Shown here: positions 53,116-62,190 of the stretch, in pieces
Numbering within the stretch: the stretch's first letter is position 1
Layout of the letters: each line of letters starts with the position of its first letter
Assembly (NCBI RefSeq): GCF_003671495.1
Contig: NZ_RCHN01000041.1
Span: forward strand, 62,001-126,000
Reading direction: 5' to 3'
Origin: Ketobacter sp.
GTDB taxonomy: Bacteria; Pseudomonadota; Gammaproteobacteria; Pseudomonadales; Ketobacteraceae
DNA length: 64,000 bases
Notes under the pieces: model-generated
The model's input: only the letters and a program-made list of their open reading frames with translations
The model's database searches: none
Told to the model about the DNA's origin: nothing
Position numbers and translations under genes: made by a program

Positions 53116-53936
53116 TGTATGAAACCTTGTTAGTGGAGCAACAGGACTGCGCCCTGTTAGTCCAGCTCAACCGCCCCCAAGCCCGCAACGCCATGAGCCT
53201 GGCGATGGTGAATGAACTCAACCATGTGTTCGACCGGGCGACCAACGACCCCAGCATCCGTGCTCTGGTATTGCGCGGTGTGGATGGCCATTTTTGTTCC
53301 GGTGGCGATATCAAGGATATGGCGGGAGCCCGGGCGCAGGCTCAAGCACAGACACAGGCAGCGCAACACGGCAGCGACACCGAAGACGCGTTCTACACAC
53401 TGAACCGCGCCTTTGGCCGGATGATCACCCGCGCAGATAATGTACCCTGTGTATTGATCACCGTACTGGAAGGCGCCGTACTGGGCGGTGGCTTCGGCCT
53501 GGCCTGTGTGTCCGACGTTGCAATTGCGGCCCACTCCGCCCAATTCGGATTGCCGGAAACCGGGCTGGGTGTGGTGCCGGCCCAAATCGCTCCCTTTGTG
53601 GTGACCCGGGTGGGTTTGACCCAGGCCCGTCGCCTGGCGCTATTGGGGGAACGCTTTGATGGTGAGGAAGCAGTGCGACTGGGCATCGCCCACTACTTGT
53701 GTGACAGCAAACAGGCCATCGACGACACTCTGGAAAACGTACTGACTAAAGTTCGACGCGCCGCACCCCACGCCAATCGTGTGACCAAACAATTATTGCA
53801 CCAGGTGGGAAGCATGGAGATGGATAGCCTCCTGGACGGTGCCGCCCGGGAGTTTGCCACCGCCGTGAAAAGCGACGAAGGCGCCGAAGGCACCCTGGCG
53901 TTTGTGGAAAAAAGATTACCCAACTGGGCGCAATAA
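53112..53936 (+). CDS. atuE: isohexenylglutaconyl-CoA hydratase candidate (enoyl-CoA hydratase family)
   Basis: 274 residues. Crotonase motifs: 'RALVLRGVDGHFCSGGDIKD' (oxyanion hole CSGGD) and 'VLEGAVLGGGFGLACVSDVA'. 'FGLPETGLGVVPAQIAPFVV' carries the catalytic Glu region. An Ala/Gln-rich insert (about 73-90) separates the strands. In the Atu pathway the hydratase adds water to isohexenylglutaconyl-CoA produced by geranyl-CoA carboxylase. It starts by a 4-bp overlap with atuD and ends 19 bp before atuF. Confidence 0.86.
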   Translation: MMYETLLVEQQDCALLVQLNRPQARNAMSLAMVNELNHVFDRATNDPSIRALVLRGVDGHFCSGGDIKDMAGARAQAQAQTQAAQHGSDTEDAFYTLNRAFGRMITRADNVPCVLITVLEGAVLGGGFGLACVSDVAIAAHSAQFGLPETGLGVVPAQIAPFVVTRVGLTQARRLALLGERFDGEEAVRLGIAHYLCDSKQAIDDTLENVLTKVRRAAPHANRVTKQLLHQVGSMEMDSLLDGAAREFATAVKSDEGAEGTLAFVEKRLPNWAQ

Positions 53937-53955
53937 ACACCCTGGAAGCACCGAG

Positions 53956-55929
53956 ATGACTGAATTTAAAAAAATCCTCATCGCCAATCGCGGTGAAATT
54001 GCCGTCCGGGTGATCGCCACGGCCAAGAAAATGGGCTATGCCACGGTGGCAGTATACAGCGATGCAGACGCCAATGCCCTGCATGTGCAACAGGCGGATG
54101 AAGCCGTCCACATCGGGCCATCAGCCGTGGCGGAATCCTATCTCAACATTGACCACATCATCCAGGCCGCCCAGGTCACCGGTGCCGATGCCATCCACCC
54201 CGGCTATGGATTTCTATCAGAGAACAGTGCCTTTGCCGCAGCCTGTGAGGCGAATGGGATCTGCTTTATCGGCCCGCCCTCGCCGGCCATTGAGTTGATG
54301 GGTTCGAAACGACAATCCAAACTGGCCGTGGAGAAAGCCGGTGTGCCCACGGTACCGGGCTATGATGGCGCAGACCAGTCCCTGGACACACTGGCGCATG
54401 AGGCCGAGCGTATCCAGACACCCTTGATGATCAAGGCCTCAGCCGGCGGTGGTGGCCGGGGAATGCGCCTGGTGACGGATCTCAGCCACATCAAAAGCGA
54501 TCTGCAATCGGCGCGCTCTGAGGCTGAACACGCCTTCGGCAGTGGCGAACTGATTCTGGAAAAGGCCATTCTCAGTCCCCGCCACATCGAAGTGCAGGTG
54601 TTCGCGGATCAGTTCGGCCATTGCGTGTACCTGTGGGAACGGGACTGCTCCGTGCAGCGTCGCCATCAAAAAGTGGTGGAGGAAGCCCCCTCACCATTCT
54701 TGACAGCGCCAATGCGAAAAACCATGGGTGAAGCTGCGGTCAAGGTGGCTCAGCTCTGTAATTATGTCGGGGCCGGCACCGTGGAATTTCTGGTGGATGA
54801 GGCGGGCGCATTCTATTTTCTGGAAATGAACACCCGACTGCAGGTGGAACACCCGGTCACCGAAATGATTACCGGGCTGGACCTGGTGGAGTGGCAGCTG
54901 CGCGTCGCATCCGGAGAGCCCCTGCCCCTGGCCCAGAATCAAATCCAGCTGAACGGTCATGCCATCGAAGTGCGGCTCTATGCGGAAGACGCCTATCGCA
55001 ATTACCTGCCCCAGACCGGGCCGGTTCATGTATGGCAGACCGAACCGGAATGCGGCATTCGCATCGACAGTGGGGTGCAAAGTGGCAGCGAGATCAGTCC
55101 GTTTTACGATCCCATGCTGGCCAAGATCATTGCTCATGCTGCAGACCGCCGCACCGCCATCCGTAAACTGGACCGGGCTCTGGGCAACACCGTCTTGCTG
55201 GGTACCCAAACCAACAGGGGCTTTCTCAGGCAGTTGATTAACCACCCCGCGTTTAACGCTGGAGCCGCCACCACCGCCTTCATCGCCGCCCACCAGAGCG
55301 AATGGCAGGCGCCCACGGCAGAGGCGGAACAGCGGAACGCGTTGATTGCTGCGGCCTTGCTGCACAGCCAGCAGCAAACGCAGAACCATCACAATAAACT
55401 GGGTACGGCTTCCCGGCTCACCCTCGCGGCCACAGACACTACCTATTTATGCCGGGCCAGCGGCGCCGACACCATCACCATTACCTGCCAAGAACAGGTG
55501 CTGCAATTGCAACTGGAGTGGCAAGGATGCCAGGCCCGGGTGAGTGTCCTGACGCCGGATCAACCGACCCACAGCCGCCACTATCATTTCCTCCAGCAGG
55601 AAGAAAACCTGTACCTGGATGACGGCAACCAGACTTTCCACTACCGCAATATCAGCCACGCCGCCTCGGAAAAAGCCTCCCGCAAAGGCAGCGGCCATGT
55701 GGTGGCCCCCATGGATGGTAATCTGGTGTCCATTAGCGTGACGGTGGGCAGCTCTGTCAAACAAGGTGACATCGTAGCCACCGTGGAAGCCATGAAAATG
55801 GAGCACCAACTCAGGGCAAGCGTAGCAGGAAGCGTCGCCGAAGTCCGTGCACAGGTCGGTGACCAGCTGAAAGCAAGACAACTTATCCTATTGATAAATG
55901 AGGAAAATAAGGCAAACGACTCCGAATAA
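53956..55929 (+). CDS. atuF: geranyl-CoA carboxylase biotin-carrying (alpha) subunit
   Basis: 657 residues from the ATG at 53956. Biotin carboxylase: 'FKKILIANRGEIAVRVIATA' and 'MIKASAGGGGRGMRLVTDLS' (ATP grasp), then 'EMNTRLQVEHPVTEMITGLD'. A linker domain precedes the C-terminal biotin carrier with the biotinyl-lysine motif 'DIVATVEAMKMEHQLRASVA'. Pairs with AtuC. The gene continues the operon after atuE. The 298-bp gap downstream separates it from the acyl-CoA synthetase. Confidence 0.9.
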   Translation: MTEFKKILIANRGEIAVRVIATAKKMGYATVAVYSDADANALHVQQADEAVHIGPSAVAESYLNIDHIIQAAQVTGADAIHPGYGFLSENSAFAAACEANGICFIGPPSPAIELMGSKRQSKLAVEKAGVPTVPGYDGADQSLDTLAHEAERIQTPLMIKASAGGGGRGMRLVTDLSHIKSDLQSARSEAEHAFGSGELILEKAILSPRHIEVQVFADQFGHCVYLWERDCSVQRRHQKVVEEAPSPFLTAPMRKTMGEAAVKVAQLCNYVGAGTVEFLVDEAGAFYFLEMNTRLQVEHPVTEMITGLDLVEWQLRVASGEPLPLAQNQIQLNGHAIEVRLYAEDAYRNYLPQTGPVHVWQTEPECGIRIDSGVQSGSEISPFYDPMLAKIIAHAADRRTAIRKLDRALGNTVLLGTQTNRGFLRQLINHPAFNAGAATTAFIAAHQSEWQAPTAEAEQRNALIAAALLHSQQQTQNHHNKLGTASRLTLAATDTTYLCRASGADTITITCQEQVLQLQLEWQGCQARVSVLTPDQPTHSRHYHFLQQEENLYLDDGNQTFHYRNISHAASEKASRKGSGHVVAPMDGNLVSISVTVGSSVKQGDIVATVEAMKMEHQLRASVAGSVAEVRAQVGDQLKARQLILLINEENKANDSE

Positions 55930-56227
55930 TCCGGGGCGGGCTGAGGGGCCAAAGCACGTGCCCCCGGTCGCGCCCAGAGCGCTTACTTTTAGAGCTCAAA
56001 GGCTTGAACCAAGCGGCCCTTGAGGTTATCGTACGCCAACGCAAATAAAGTGTGGATAACAAGTCAAAAACCCATCAATTTACTTTTGGAGTGTGCATTT
56101 TCACTCACTTATCTGTTGGGATGTCTACTAGCAGTTCTGATCCACTTCTTATACACGTTCCCATGCGTGCTTTTGCGCTGCATAACATTACAAACCTTAC
56201 ATTTAAGGATTACCGACTGGGGGTAAC
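55930..56227. other. 298-bp gap between atuF and the acyl-CoA synthetase
   Basis: The left end has a GC-rich stretch with GGGGC-(10)-GCCCC around GCACGTGC, which might fold after the atuF stop but has no T run. The right part is AT-rich and ends with GGGGGTAAC immediately before the ATG at 56228. The synthetase may have its own promoter here. No gene is supported. Confidence 0.35.
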
Positions 56228-58066
56228 ATGACTAGCAGTACGACTGACGTGATTACCTGGGGCATGATGCTGAAAAAGGCTCCGTTCATCATGCGGAACC
56301 TGCCCCGGATAATCAAAGGACTAAAAGCCGGTAATATCACAGATCCCACTCAGCCCTGTGGTCTTGGATGGACCTTCGAGCTGGCGGTGAAGCGCAATCC
56401 GCGTGGCACCGCGATTCTGTTTGAAAATACACGCTTCAGTTACGATGAGTTCAACCAGTGGGCTAACCGAATCGCCCACTATCTGATGAGTCAGGGCATC
56501 AAAAAAGGCGATGTGGTTGGCGTATTCATTGAAAACCGTCCAGAACTTCTGGCAACGGTACTGGGCGTCGCGAAAATCGGTGCCGTCAGCGCCATGCTCA
56601 ACAGTTCCCAGACCGGGAACGTCCTGGTGCACAGCTTCAACCTGGTAAACCCCAAAGCCGCCATTGTGGGCGGTGAGTTGACCGACGCCTTTGACGAGGT
56701 GCGCAGCGAACTCAACGTCGAGGACGACAAAGTGTTCTTCCTCGCTGACCAGGATACCACCAAAGATCCAGGCGTGGCCCCCAAAGGCTATCTCAACCTG
56801 GCGACGGAATCCGCCAACAGCCCAACCCACAATCCGGATTCCACCAACCGAATCTATTACGACGACCCCTGCCTGTATATCTACACCTCCGGCACCACCG
56901 GACTGCCCAAGGCAGGCATCTTCAAACACGGTCGCTGGATGAAGTCCTATGGCGGCTTCGGCATCATGGCTATGCGCCTGGGCCCGAAAGACGTCATGTA
57001 CTCCACCCTGCCCCTCTATCACGCCACCGGCTTGTGCGTGTGCTGGGGTTCAGCCATCGCCGGCTCGGCAGGCTTTGCCATTCGCCGCAAGTTCAGTGCT
57101 TCCAACTTCTGGCGTGACGTGCGCAAGTACAACGCCACCGCCATCGGGTACGTGGGCGAACTGTGCCGCTATCTGTTGGATCAACCTGCCAAGTCGGACG
57201 ACGCCAACAACCCGGTCCGCAAAATGGTAGGCAATGGCCTGCGTCCCAATGTCTGGATGCCTTTCAAGAAGCGTTTTGGCATTGAAGAAATCATCGAGCT
57301 GTATGCGGCCTCCGACGGCAACATTGGTTTCACCAACATTTTCAACTTCGACAATACCGTGGGCTTCTCCCCCATGAGCTGGGCTCTGGTGGAGTATGAC
57401 AAGGAAAAAGAAGAGCCCGTCCGCGGCCCGGATGGCTTCATGCGCAAAGTGCAGAAAGGCGGTCAGGGTTTGCTGGTTGCGGAAATCAACGACAAGGCGC
57501 CTCTGGATGGCTACACCGATCCGGAGAAAACCAAGAAAGTGATTCTCACCGATGTATTCACCAAAGGCGACCGCTGGTTCAACACCGGTGACATGCTGCG
57601 GGACATCGGCTTCGGCCACACCCAATTTGTGGACCGTCTGGGTGACACTTTCCGCTGGAAAGGTGAAAACGTTTCCACCACCGAAGTGGAAAACATCGTA
57701 GCCGCCTACCCTCAGATCTCCGAGGCGGTGGTATATGGTGTGGAAATCCCCAACACCAACGGCCGTGCCGGCATGGCGTCCATCACTCCGGTGGTGCCTT
57801 TGGAGGAAGTGGATTTCAAAGCACTTTGCAGCTACCTGCGTGAAAGCCTGCCCGCCTATGCGGTGCCGCTGTTTCTGCGCATCAAGCAGCAAATGGAAAC
57901 GACCGGTACCTTCAAGTACCAGAAGTCCCACTTGAAGGAGCAGGCGTTCGATCCCGCCAAAACCAACGGTGAAGCGGTCTATGCGCTGTTGCCAGGCACC
58001 GATGAATACGTTCCGGTAACTGACGAGATCCTGGCAGGCATCAACAAGGGCGACTATCGCTACTGA
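56228..58066 (+). CDS. FATP-type long-chain acyl-CoA synthetase (AtuH-like)
   Basis: 612 residues. The AMP-forming motif is 'CLYIYTSGTTGLPKAGIFKH'. The later 'DRWFNTGDMLRDIGFGHTQF' and 'DRLGDTFRWKGENVSTTEVE' segments belong to ANL enzymes, and 'METTGTFKYQKSHLKEQAF' is the FATP/VLCS (SLC27-like) C-terminal signature, distinct from FadD. An N-terminal hydrophobic stretch is moderate. In P. aeruginosa a very-long-chain acyl-CoA synthetase (atuH) ends the atu cluster. Here its position and family fit activation of citronellate or geranate, but ordinary long fatty acids are also possible. Confidence 0.85.
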   Translation: MTSSTTDVITWGMMLKKAPFIMRNLPRIIKGLKAGNITDPTQPCGLGWTFELAVKRNPRGTAILFENTRFSYDEFNQWANRIAHYLMSQGIKKGDVVGVFIENRPELLATVLGVAKIGAVSAMLNSSQTGNVLVHSFNLVNPKAAIVGGELTDAFDEVRSELNVEDDKVFFLADQDTTKDPGVAPKGYLNLATESANSPTHNPDSTNRIYYDDPCLYIYTSGTTGLPKAGIFKHGRWMKSYGGFGIMAMRLGPKDVMYSTLPLYHATGLCVCWGSAIAGSAGFAIRRKFSASNFWRDVRKYNATAIGYVGELCRYLLDQPAKSDDANNPVRKMVGNGLRPNVWMPFKKRFGIEEIIELYAASDGNIGFTNIFNFDNTVGFSPMSWALVEYDKEKEEPVRGPDGFMRKVQKGGQGLLVAEINDKAPLDGYTDPEKTKKVILTDVFTKGDRWFNTGDMLRDIGFGHTQFVDRLGDTFRWKGENVSTTEVENIVAAYPQISEAVVYGVEIPNTNGRAGMASITPVVPLEEVDFKALCSYLRESLPAYAVPLFLRIKQQMETTGTFKYQKSHLKEQAFDPAKTNGEAVYALLPGTDEYVPVTDEILAGINKGDYRY

Positions 58067-58083
58067 TTTGCATGCCACCCCCC

Positions 58084-58113
58084 AAAAAGGCCAGCTTTAC
58101 GCTGGCCTTTTTG
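58084..58113. terminator. intrinsic terminator after the acyl-CoA synthetase
   Basis: AAAAAGGCCAGC - loop TTTAC - GCTGGCCTTTTTG directly follows the synthetase gene. It ends the atu-side transcripts before the Xre-like gene. Confidence 0.92.
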
Positions 58114-58164
58114 TTAGGGTTTGCTATAAAAAATAAAGAATCAGAAAAAAAGCAGACGGACCCG

Positions 58165-58569
58165 ATGTACAATCAGGATGATGTGACAGCGCGCCGCGGC
58201 ATTGCCCAACTGGCGCTCAAAGGTTTTTTCAATTTAGCTGCCCGCTGGCAGCTCACCCGCCCCGAAGCCATGACTTTGCTGGGTCTCACCGCCACCTCCA
58301 CCTACGCCAACTGGAAGAACGGCAAGACCGGCACCATCCCCCGGGACACGCTGGAGCGCATATCCTACCTGTTTAGGATCGATGAAATTCTGCGCCATGC
58401 CTGCCCCACCGATACCGCCATAATTCAGTACCTTAGGCAACCCTCCAGCCGTGATAACCCCGCTGACTCCCTCATGCAACGCATGCTGCAGGGCAACGTG
58501 ATCGACATCTACCTGGTGCAACAGTCGCTGACCCAACAGGGTCAATGGGCCAAAAAGTACATGGTCTGA
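58165..58569 (+). CDS. Xre/MbcA/ParS-type antitoxin-like protein, orphan
   Basis: 134 residues from the ATG at 58165; an earlier frame opening at 58072 runs through the terminator and is not real. The N-terminal Xre-like HTH is 'FFNLAARWQLTRPEAMTLLG' then 'LTATSTYANWKNGKTGTIPR' and 'DTLERISYLFRIDEILRHAC'. The C-terminal segment 'DSLMQRMLQGNVIDIYLVQQ' is the short toxin-binding type. Such proteins normally neutralise a RES-domain toxin encoded next door. No RES toxin lies on either side here, so it may act as a stand-alone regulator. Confidence 0.78.
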   Translation: MYNQDDVTARRGIAQLALKGFFNLAARWQLTRPEAMTLLGLTATSTYANWKNGKTGTIPRDTLERISYLFRIDEILRHACPTDTAIIQYLRQPSSRDNPADSLMQRMLQGNVIDIYLVQQSLTQQGQWAKKYMV

Positions 58570-58686
58570 TTGTCTTCAGGGAACAAATTCATCACCTTGC
58601 TTAACTACAGCGCATTCCGCCATTGCATGGCATTCTTTTATTTGATGTAGTCCGCTTTCGAAACATATCAAAGGGAGTACCTCATC

Positions 58687-59664
58687 ATGTTAAAAACCGC
58701 CGTCACCGAAATGCTTGGCATTGAGCACCCCATTGTTCAGGGTGGAATGATGCATGTTGGACGCGCAGAACTGGCATCCGCCGTATCCAACGCCGGCGGC
58801 TTAGGCATTTTGACTGCCCTCACCCAGCCCACACCGGAAGACCTGACCAAAGAAATCGCCCGCTGCCGCGAAATGACGGACAAGCCTTTTGGTGTCAACA
58901 TCACCCTGCTGCCTACCATCAACCCGGTGCCCTACGACGAATACGCCCAGGCGGCCATTGAGGGTGGTATCAAGGTCATCGAAACAGCCGGTCGCAGCCC
59001 GGAACAGTTCATGCCGGCGTTCAAAGCCGCAGGCATCAAGGTCATTCACAAGTGCACCTCGGTCCGTCACGCCCTGAAAGCTGAGAAAATCGGCTGCGAT
59101 ATGGTCTCCATTGACGGCTTTGAATGCGCCGGCCACCCTGGCGAAGATGACATTCCCGGCCTGGTACTGATTCCCTGTGCCGCTAACGTACTGAAGATTC
59201 CAATGATCGCGTCCGGCGGTTTCGGCGACGGACGCGGCCTGGCGGCTGCTTTGGCGCTGGGTGCAGACGGCATCAATATGGGCACCCGTTTTGTCGCCAC
59301 CAAGGAAGCGCCGGTTCACGAAAACGTGAAGCAGCGTATGGTGGAAGCCTCCGAGCTGGATACGGCCCTGATTTTCCGCACCCTGCGCAACACAGCCCGG
59401 GTATTCAAGAACAGCATTGCCGATAAAGTGGTGGAAATCGAAGCCCAACCCGGCCAGACCGACTTCAAAGATCTGCAGCCCCTGGTGGCCGGCGTTAAAG
59501 GCCGCGAAGTGCTGGACAAAGGTGACCTGGAATACGGTATCTGGACCGCTGGCATGGTGGTGGGTCTGATCAAAGACATCCCCACCTGTGAAGAGTTGCT
59601 GAAAACCATCGTGGCTGATGCTCAGGAAATCATTGCGGCCCGTCTGGCCGGTATGGTTGGCTAA
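58687..59664 (+). CDS. NAD(P)H-dependent flavin oxidoreductase / nitronate monooxygenase family
   Basis: 325 residues. FMN-binding TIM-barrel: 'IVQGGMMHVGRAELASAVSN', then 'GGLGILTALTQPTPEDLTKE', 'IDGFECAGHPGEDDIPGLVL' and 'IASGGFGDGRGLAAALALGA'. 'DGINMGTRFVATKEAPVHE' is the phosphate-binding end. The family covers nitronate monooxygenases and enoyl reductases such as FabK; the 'ECAGHPGE' loop fits the class I nitronate monooxygenase type. It has its own promoter-sized gap and a strong terminator behind, so probably a single-gene unit. The substrate is unknown. Confidence 0.88.
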   Translation: MLKTAVTEMLGIEHPIVQGGMMHVGRAELASAVSNAGGLGILTALTQPTPEDLTKEIARCREMTDKPFGVNITLLPTINPVPYDEYAQAAIEGGIKVIETAGRSPEQFMPAFKAAGIKVIHKCTSVRHALKAEKIGCDMVSIDGFECAGHPGEDDIPGLVLIPCAANVLKIPMIASGGFGDGRGLAAALALGADGINMGTRFVATKEAPVHENVKQRMVEASELDTALIFRTLRNTARVFKNSIADKVVEIEAQPGQTDFKDLQPLVAGVKGREVLDKGDLEYGIWTAGMVVGLIKDIPTCEELLKTIVADAQEIIAARLAGMVG

Positions 59665-59687
59665 CGCGCCACGGCGAGTAATCAAGC

Positions 59688-59723
59688 CAAAAAAAGGGAC
59701 GCCGCAATGGCGTCCCTTTTTTA
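59688..59723. terminator. bidirectional intrinsic terminator
   Basis: AAAAAAAGGGACGCC - GCAAT - GGCGTCCCTTTTTT separates the nitronate monooxygenase-like gene from the converging 230-residue gene and can stop both. Confidence 0.92.
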
Positions 59724-59744
59724 TTGGAGAACCTGTAGTCGGGT

Positions 59745-60437
59745 TCAGGCGGGATGCGGGTACAGTATCGACTCCGAGAAATCGAAAAAGCCCTCCATTT
59801 CCTTCTCGCTCATGGATGGAATGGTTTTCCGAATCACCGTCTGGGCTGCACCCCGTATGGCATCACTGGCCACGGACGTAATTTTATTCATGACCATTCC
59901 CAGCTTCATCATACCCAGGGGCTTGTCCATATAGGAATGCAACGCCACATCCACCAACTCACAGAGCGCATCGGAGTAGTCTTTGACAATGGCATCCACA
60001 CCCTGCTCTCGCCCCTGCTCCACCGCGCGGTTCAACCGTGAACGCAGCTCCGGCGTAATCTGCACGGCCACGTAGGTCGGATAACGGGAACTTTCCCGTA
60101 ACGGCTTCAACAGGCTGTTGATGTAATCCGCCATGTGAGCGCGGTCTGCCTTGGACATTTTTTTCACCACCTGCTTCAGGGTCAGGTGAATGGTTTTTTT
60201 CATGGCCGAAACACCGCCGGACACGATCTTCTGCCCCATGTTATTCAGTTTGACCCGCTCAATCGGACTCAGAAAATACTGGTCGAGGCATTCGTCTGCA
60301 AACTGAATCAATAACGCCAGCAACTTCTCAGACTGCTCTTTTTCGGACGCGGACGCCAAGGAATCCCGATAAGCTTGATTCATCCCATACAGTGTTTCAG
60401 ACGCACCAAACCCCAGGTACCAACTGGTCTCACTCAT
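59745..60437 (-). CDS. helical protein of unknown function
   Basis: 230 residues from the ATG at 60437, with GGGAGGT six bases upstream; five further codons upstream are in frame but lie before the ribosome-binding site. Sequence is almost entirely helical ('EQSEKLLALLIQFADECLDQ', 'AMKKTIHLTLKQVVKKMSKA', 'RLNRAVEQGREQGVDAIVKD'), with 'MMKLGMVMNKITSVASDAIR' weakly hydrophobic. No signal peptide. I do not recognise a family. It is isolated, divergent from the serine hydrolase and close to the phasin gene, so a lipid-granule or membrane-surface role is only a guess. Confidence 0.65.
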   Translation of the reverse strand: MSETSWYLGFGASETLYGMNQAYRDSLASASEKEQSEKLLALLIQFADECLDQYFLSPIERVKLNNMGQKIVSGGVSAMKKTIHLTLKQVVKKMSKADRAHMADYINSLLKPLRESSRYPTYVAVQITPELRSRLNRAVEQGREQGVDAIVKDYSDALCELVDVALHSYMDKPLGMMKLGMVMNKITSVASDAIRGAAQTVIRKTIPSMSEKEMEGFFDFSESILYPHPA

Positions 60438-60647
60438 GTAACTACCTCCCAAACGACTGGTGGCAATTAAACCAGAAGCAACCGCAAAGCCACATGGCCT
60501 CAGCGACCGAATCTCCGAAAATTTGAATCAATCCTCATTCAATTTGGCGACAAATAGACCTAAATAACCATAGACCCCTCTGCCTGTGCCATTCACGCGG
60601 AAAACTGCTATAAATATGCAATAAAACCATAGCAGGGACACCACAGC

Positions 60648-61982
60648 ATGTTACAGGGTTACGTACATCCGGACTTCGGTCGAGTGGCCGAAGTAATTTC
60701 CCAGCAAATCCCGCGTAATCGCCCGGGCGGTGCGGCACTGACGGTCTACCATAAGGGCCAATGCGTGGTGGACATCTGGGGTGGCACCCGCAACCGGGAC
60801 GGTGACCCCTGGCGGGCGGAAACCGTGTCCCTGTCCTTCTCCACCACCAAGGGTGTCGCATCCACCCTGCTGCACATCCTGGTGGACCAGGGCTATCTGA
60901 GATACGACGACCCTGTCAGCAAGTACTGGCCAGAATTCGGCCAACGTTTGAAGCAATTCATCACCGTACGGCAACTACTTTGTCATGAAGCCGGCTTGTA
61001 TCATATTCGCGACATGATCGACGACGCCGAGCAGATGATGGACTGGAACTATATGACCACGGCCATCGAACGGGCCAGCCCAATCCATGAACCGGGGCTC
61101 ACCAATGGTTACCATGCTCTCACTTACGGCTGGCTCATCGGCGAACTGATCCAGAGAGTCACCAACAAAACCTTTGCCGAAGTGCTGGAGGAGTTGATCG
61201 CCGCGCCCTTGCAACTGGACGGTTTGTACGTTGGCCTGCCCGATGACCAGATGCACCGCCGGGCGGAGCTGGTCCAGAGTGTCGGTGGCAAGGATTCTTA
61301 TGGCATGCGCACCGAGGACCGCAGCCAGAAACTGATGCTGAAGGCCGTCACCGCGGGGCTCAAAGTCGCCCGCATCGACCTCAACAAAACCATTTCAGCC
61401 CTGGTTCCCCGGGGCGCCATGTACCTGGACTTCAACAGCCCGGACTTCGTGAACGCCTGCGTCCCGGCCGCCAACGGCATGTTCACGGCCCGCTCGCTGG
61501 GCAAGCTGTATGCACTGCTGGCCAACGGGGGGGAACTGGACGGCATCCGCCTCATCTCCCGCGATACCATGAATGAGATCACCCAGATCCAGAACCGCAC
61601 CATGGGGGATGTGATTCCGGTTCCCATGCATTGGCGCCTGGGCTTCCACCGGGTGTGGGCGCTGGGTAAGCCCACTTCACTCAGCTTTGGGCATTTCGGC
61701 TTCGGTGGCTCTGGCGGCTGGGCCGATCCGGTGCGCAACCTCGCCATCGGGCTCACCCTGAACAGTGGTATAGGCACTCCCTTTGGCGACGCCCGTATCC
61801 TGCAGATCACTGGCGCCGTGATCAAAGCCGCCGAGCGCCGTTACCTGATTCCCGACGTGGAGCAGATCCACGGCATCGGCCCCTTCTTTCCCCGGGACCG
61901 GCGTACCACCTATGGTACCGCCAAAAAGCTGGTCACCGGCGTGCTGCCCCGGCGCAGAAAATCCGACGTCACCGCAGTCTAA
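60648..61982 (+). CDS. serine hydrolase (class C beta-lactamase / EstB-type esterase fold)
   Basis: 444 residues, no evident signal peptide. The SxxK motif is 'SLSFSTTKGVASTLLHILVD' (Ser65, Lys68). The second active-site element is 'NGYHALTYGWLIGELIQRVT', with Tyr-x-x in the YxN/YxS position. The third is 'SFGHFGFGGSGGWADPVRNL', with HFGFGG in place of KTG. That set is typical of EstB-like esterases and not of true beta-lactamases. The cytoplasmic location and neighbouring desaturase and phasin genes suggest ester or lipid turnover (inference). Confidence 0.88.
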   Translation: MLQGYVHPDFGRVAEVISQQIPRNRPGGAALTVYHKGQCVVDIWGGTRNRDGDPWRAETVSLSFSTTKGVASTLLHILVDQGYLRYDDPVSKYWPEFGQRLKQFITVRQLLCHEAGLYHIRDMIDDAEQMMDWNYMTTAIERASPIHEPGLTNGYHALTYGWLIGELIQRVTNKTFAEVLEELIAAPLQLDGLYVGLPDDQMHRRAELVQSVGGKDSYGMRTEDRSQKLMLKAVTAGLKVARIDLNKTISALVPRGAMYLDFNSPDFVNACVPAANGMFTARSLGKLYALLANGGELDGIRLISRDTMNEITQIQNRTMGDVIPVPMHWRLGFHRVWALGKPTSLSFGHFGFGGSGGWADPVRNLAIGLTLNSGIGTPFGDARILQITGAVIKAAERRYLIPDVEQIHGIGPFFPRDRRTTYGTAKKLVTGVLPRRRKSDVTAV

Positions 61983-62190
61983 CGTAACGGACGGCCCCCT
62001 CTTAACGGCGCCCCTCAGTCGCCGTTAAATTTGTGACCCAATTAGGGTTAACATTCTAATTTTTTTGTATACATTACGTGTCGCTATGTTGTTGATACGA
62101 ACACCCAAAAGGGAATTTTCGTTCGTATTCAGACATATGCGTCCAATATGAGGTCAATTCCATCAGTCATCCTAAATGAGGGATTATAAA

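Noticed and set aside
46718..55929. Leucine (liu) catabolic operon
   Set aside because: MCC-like and ACAD genes fit both, but AtuA is present, HMG-CoA lyase is absent and the SDR is PECR-like, so atu is preferred.
58072..58164. Extension of the Xre-like gene upstream of 58165
   Set aside because: It would translate through an intrinsic terminator, and the residues are not part of the domain.
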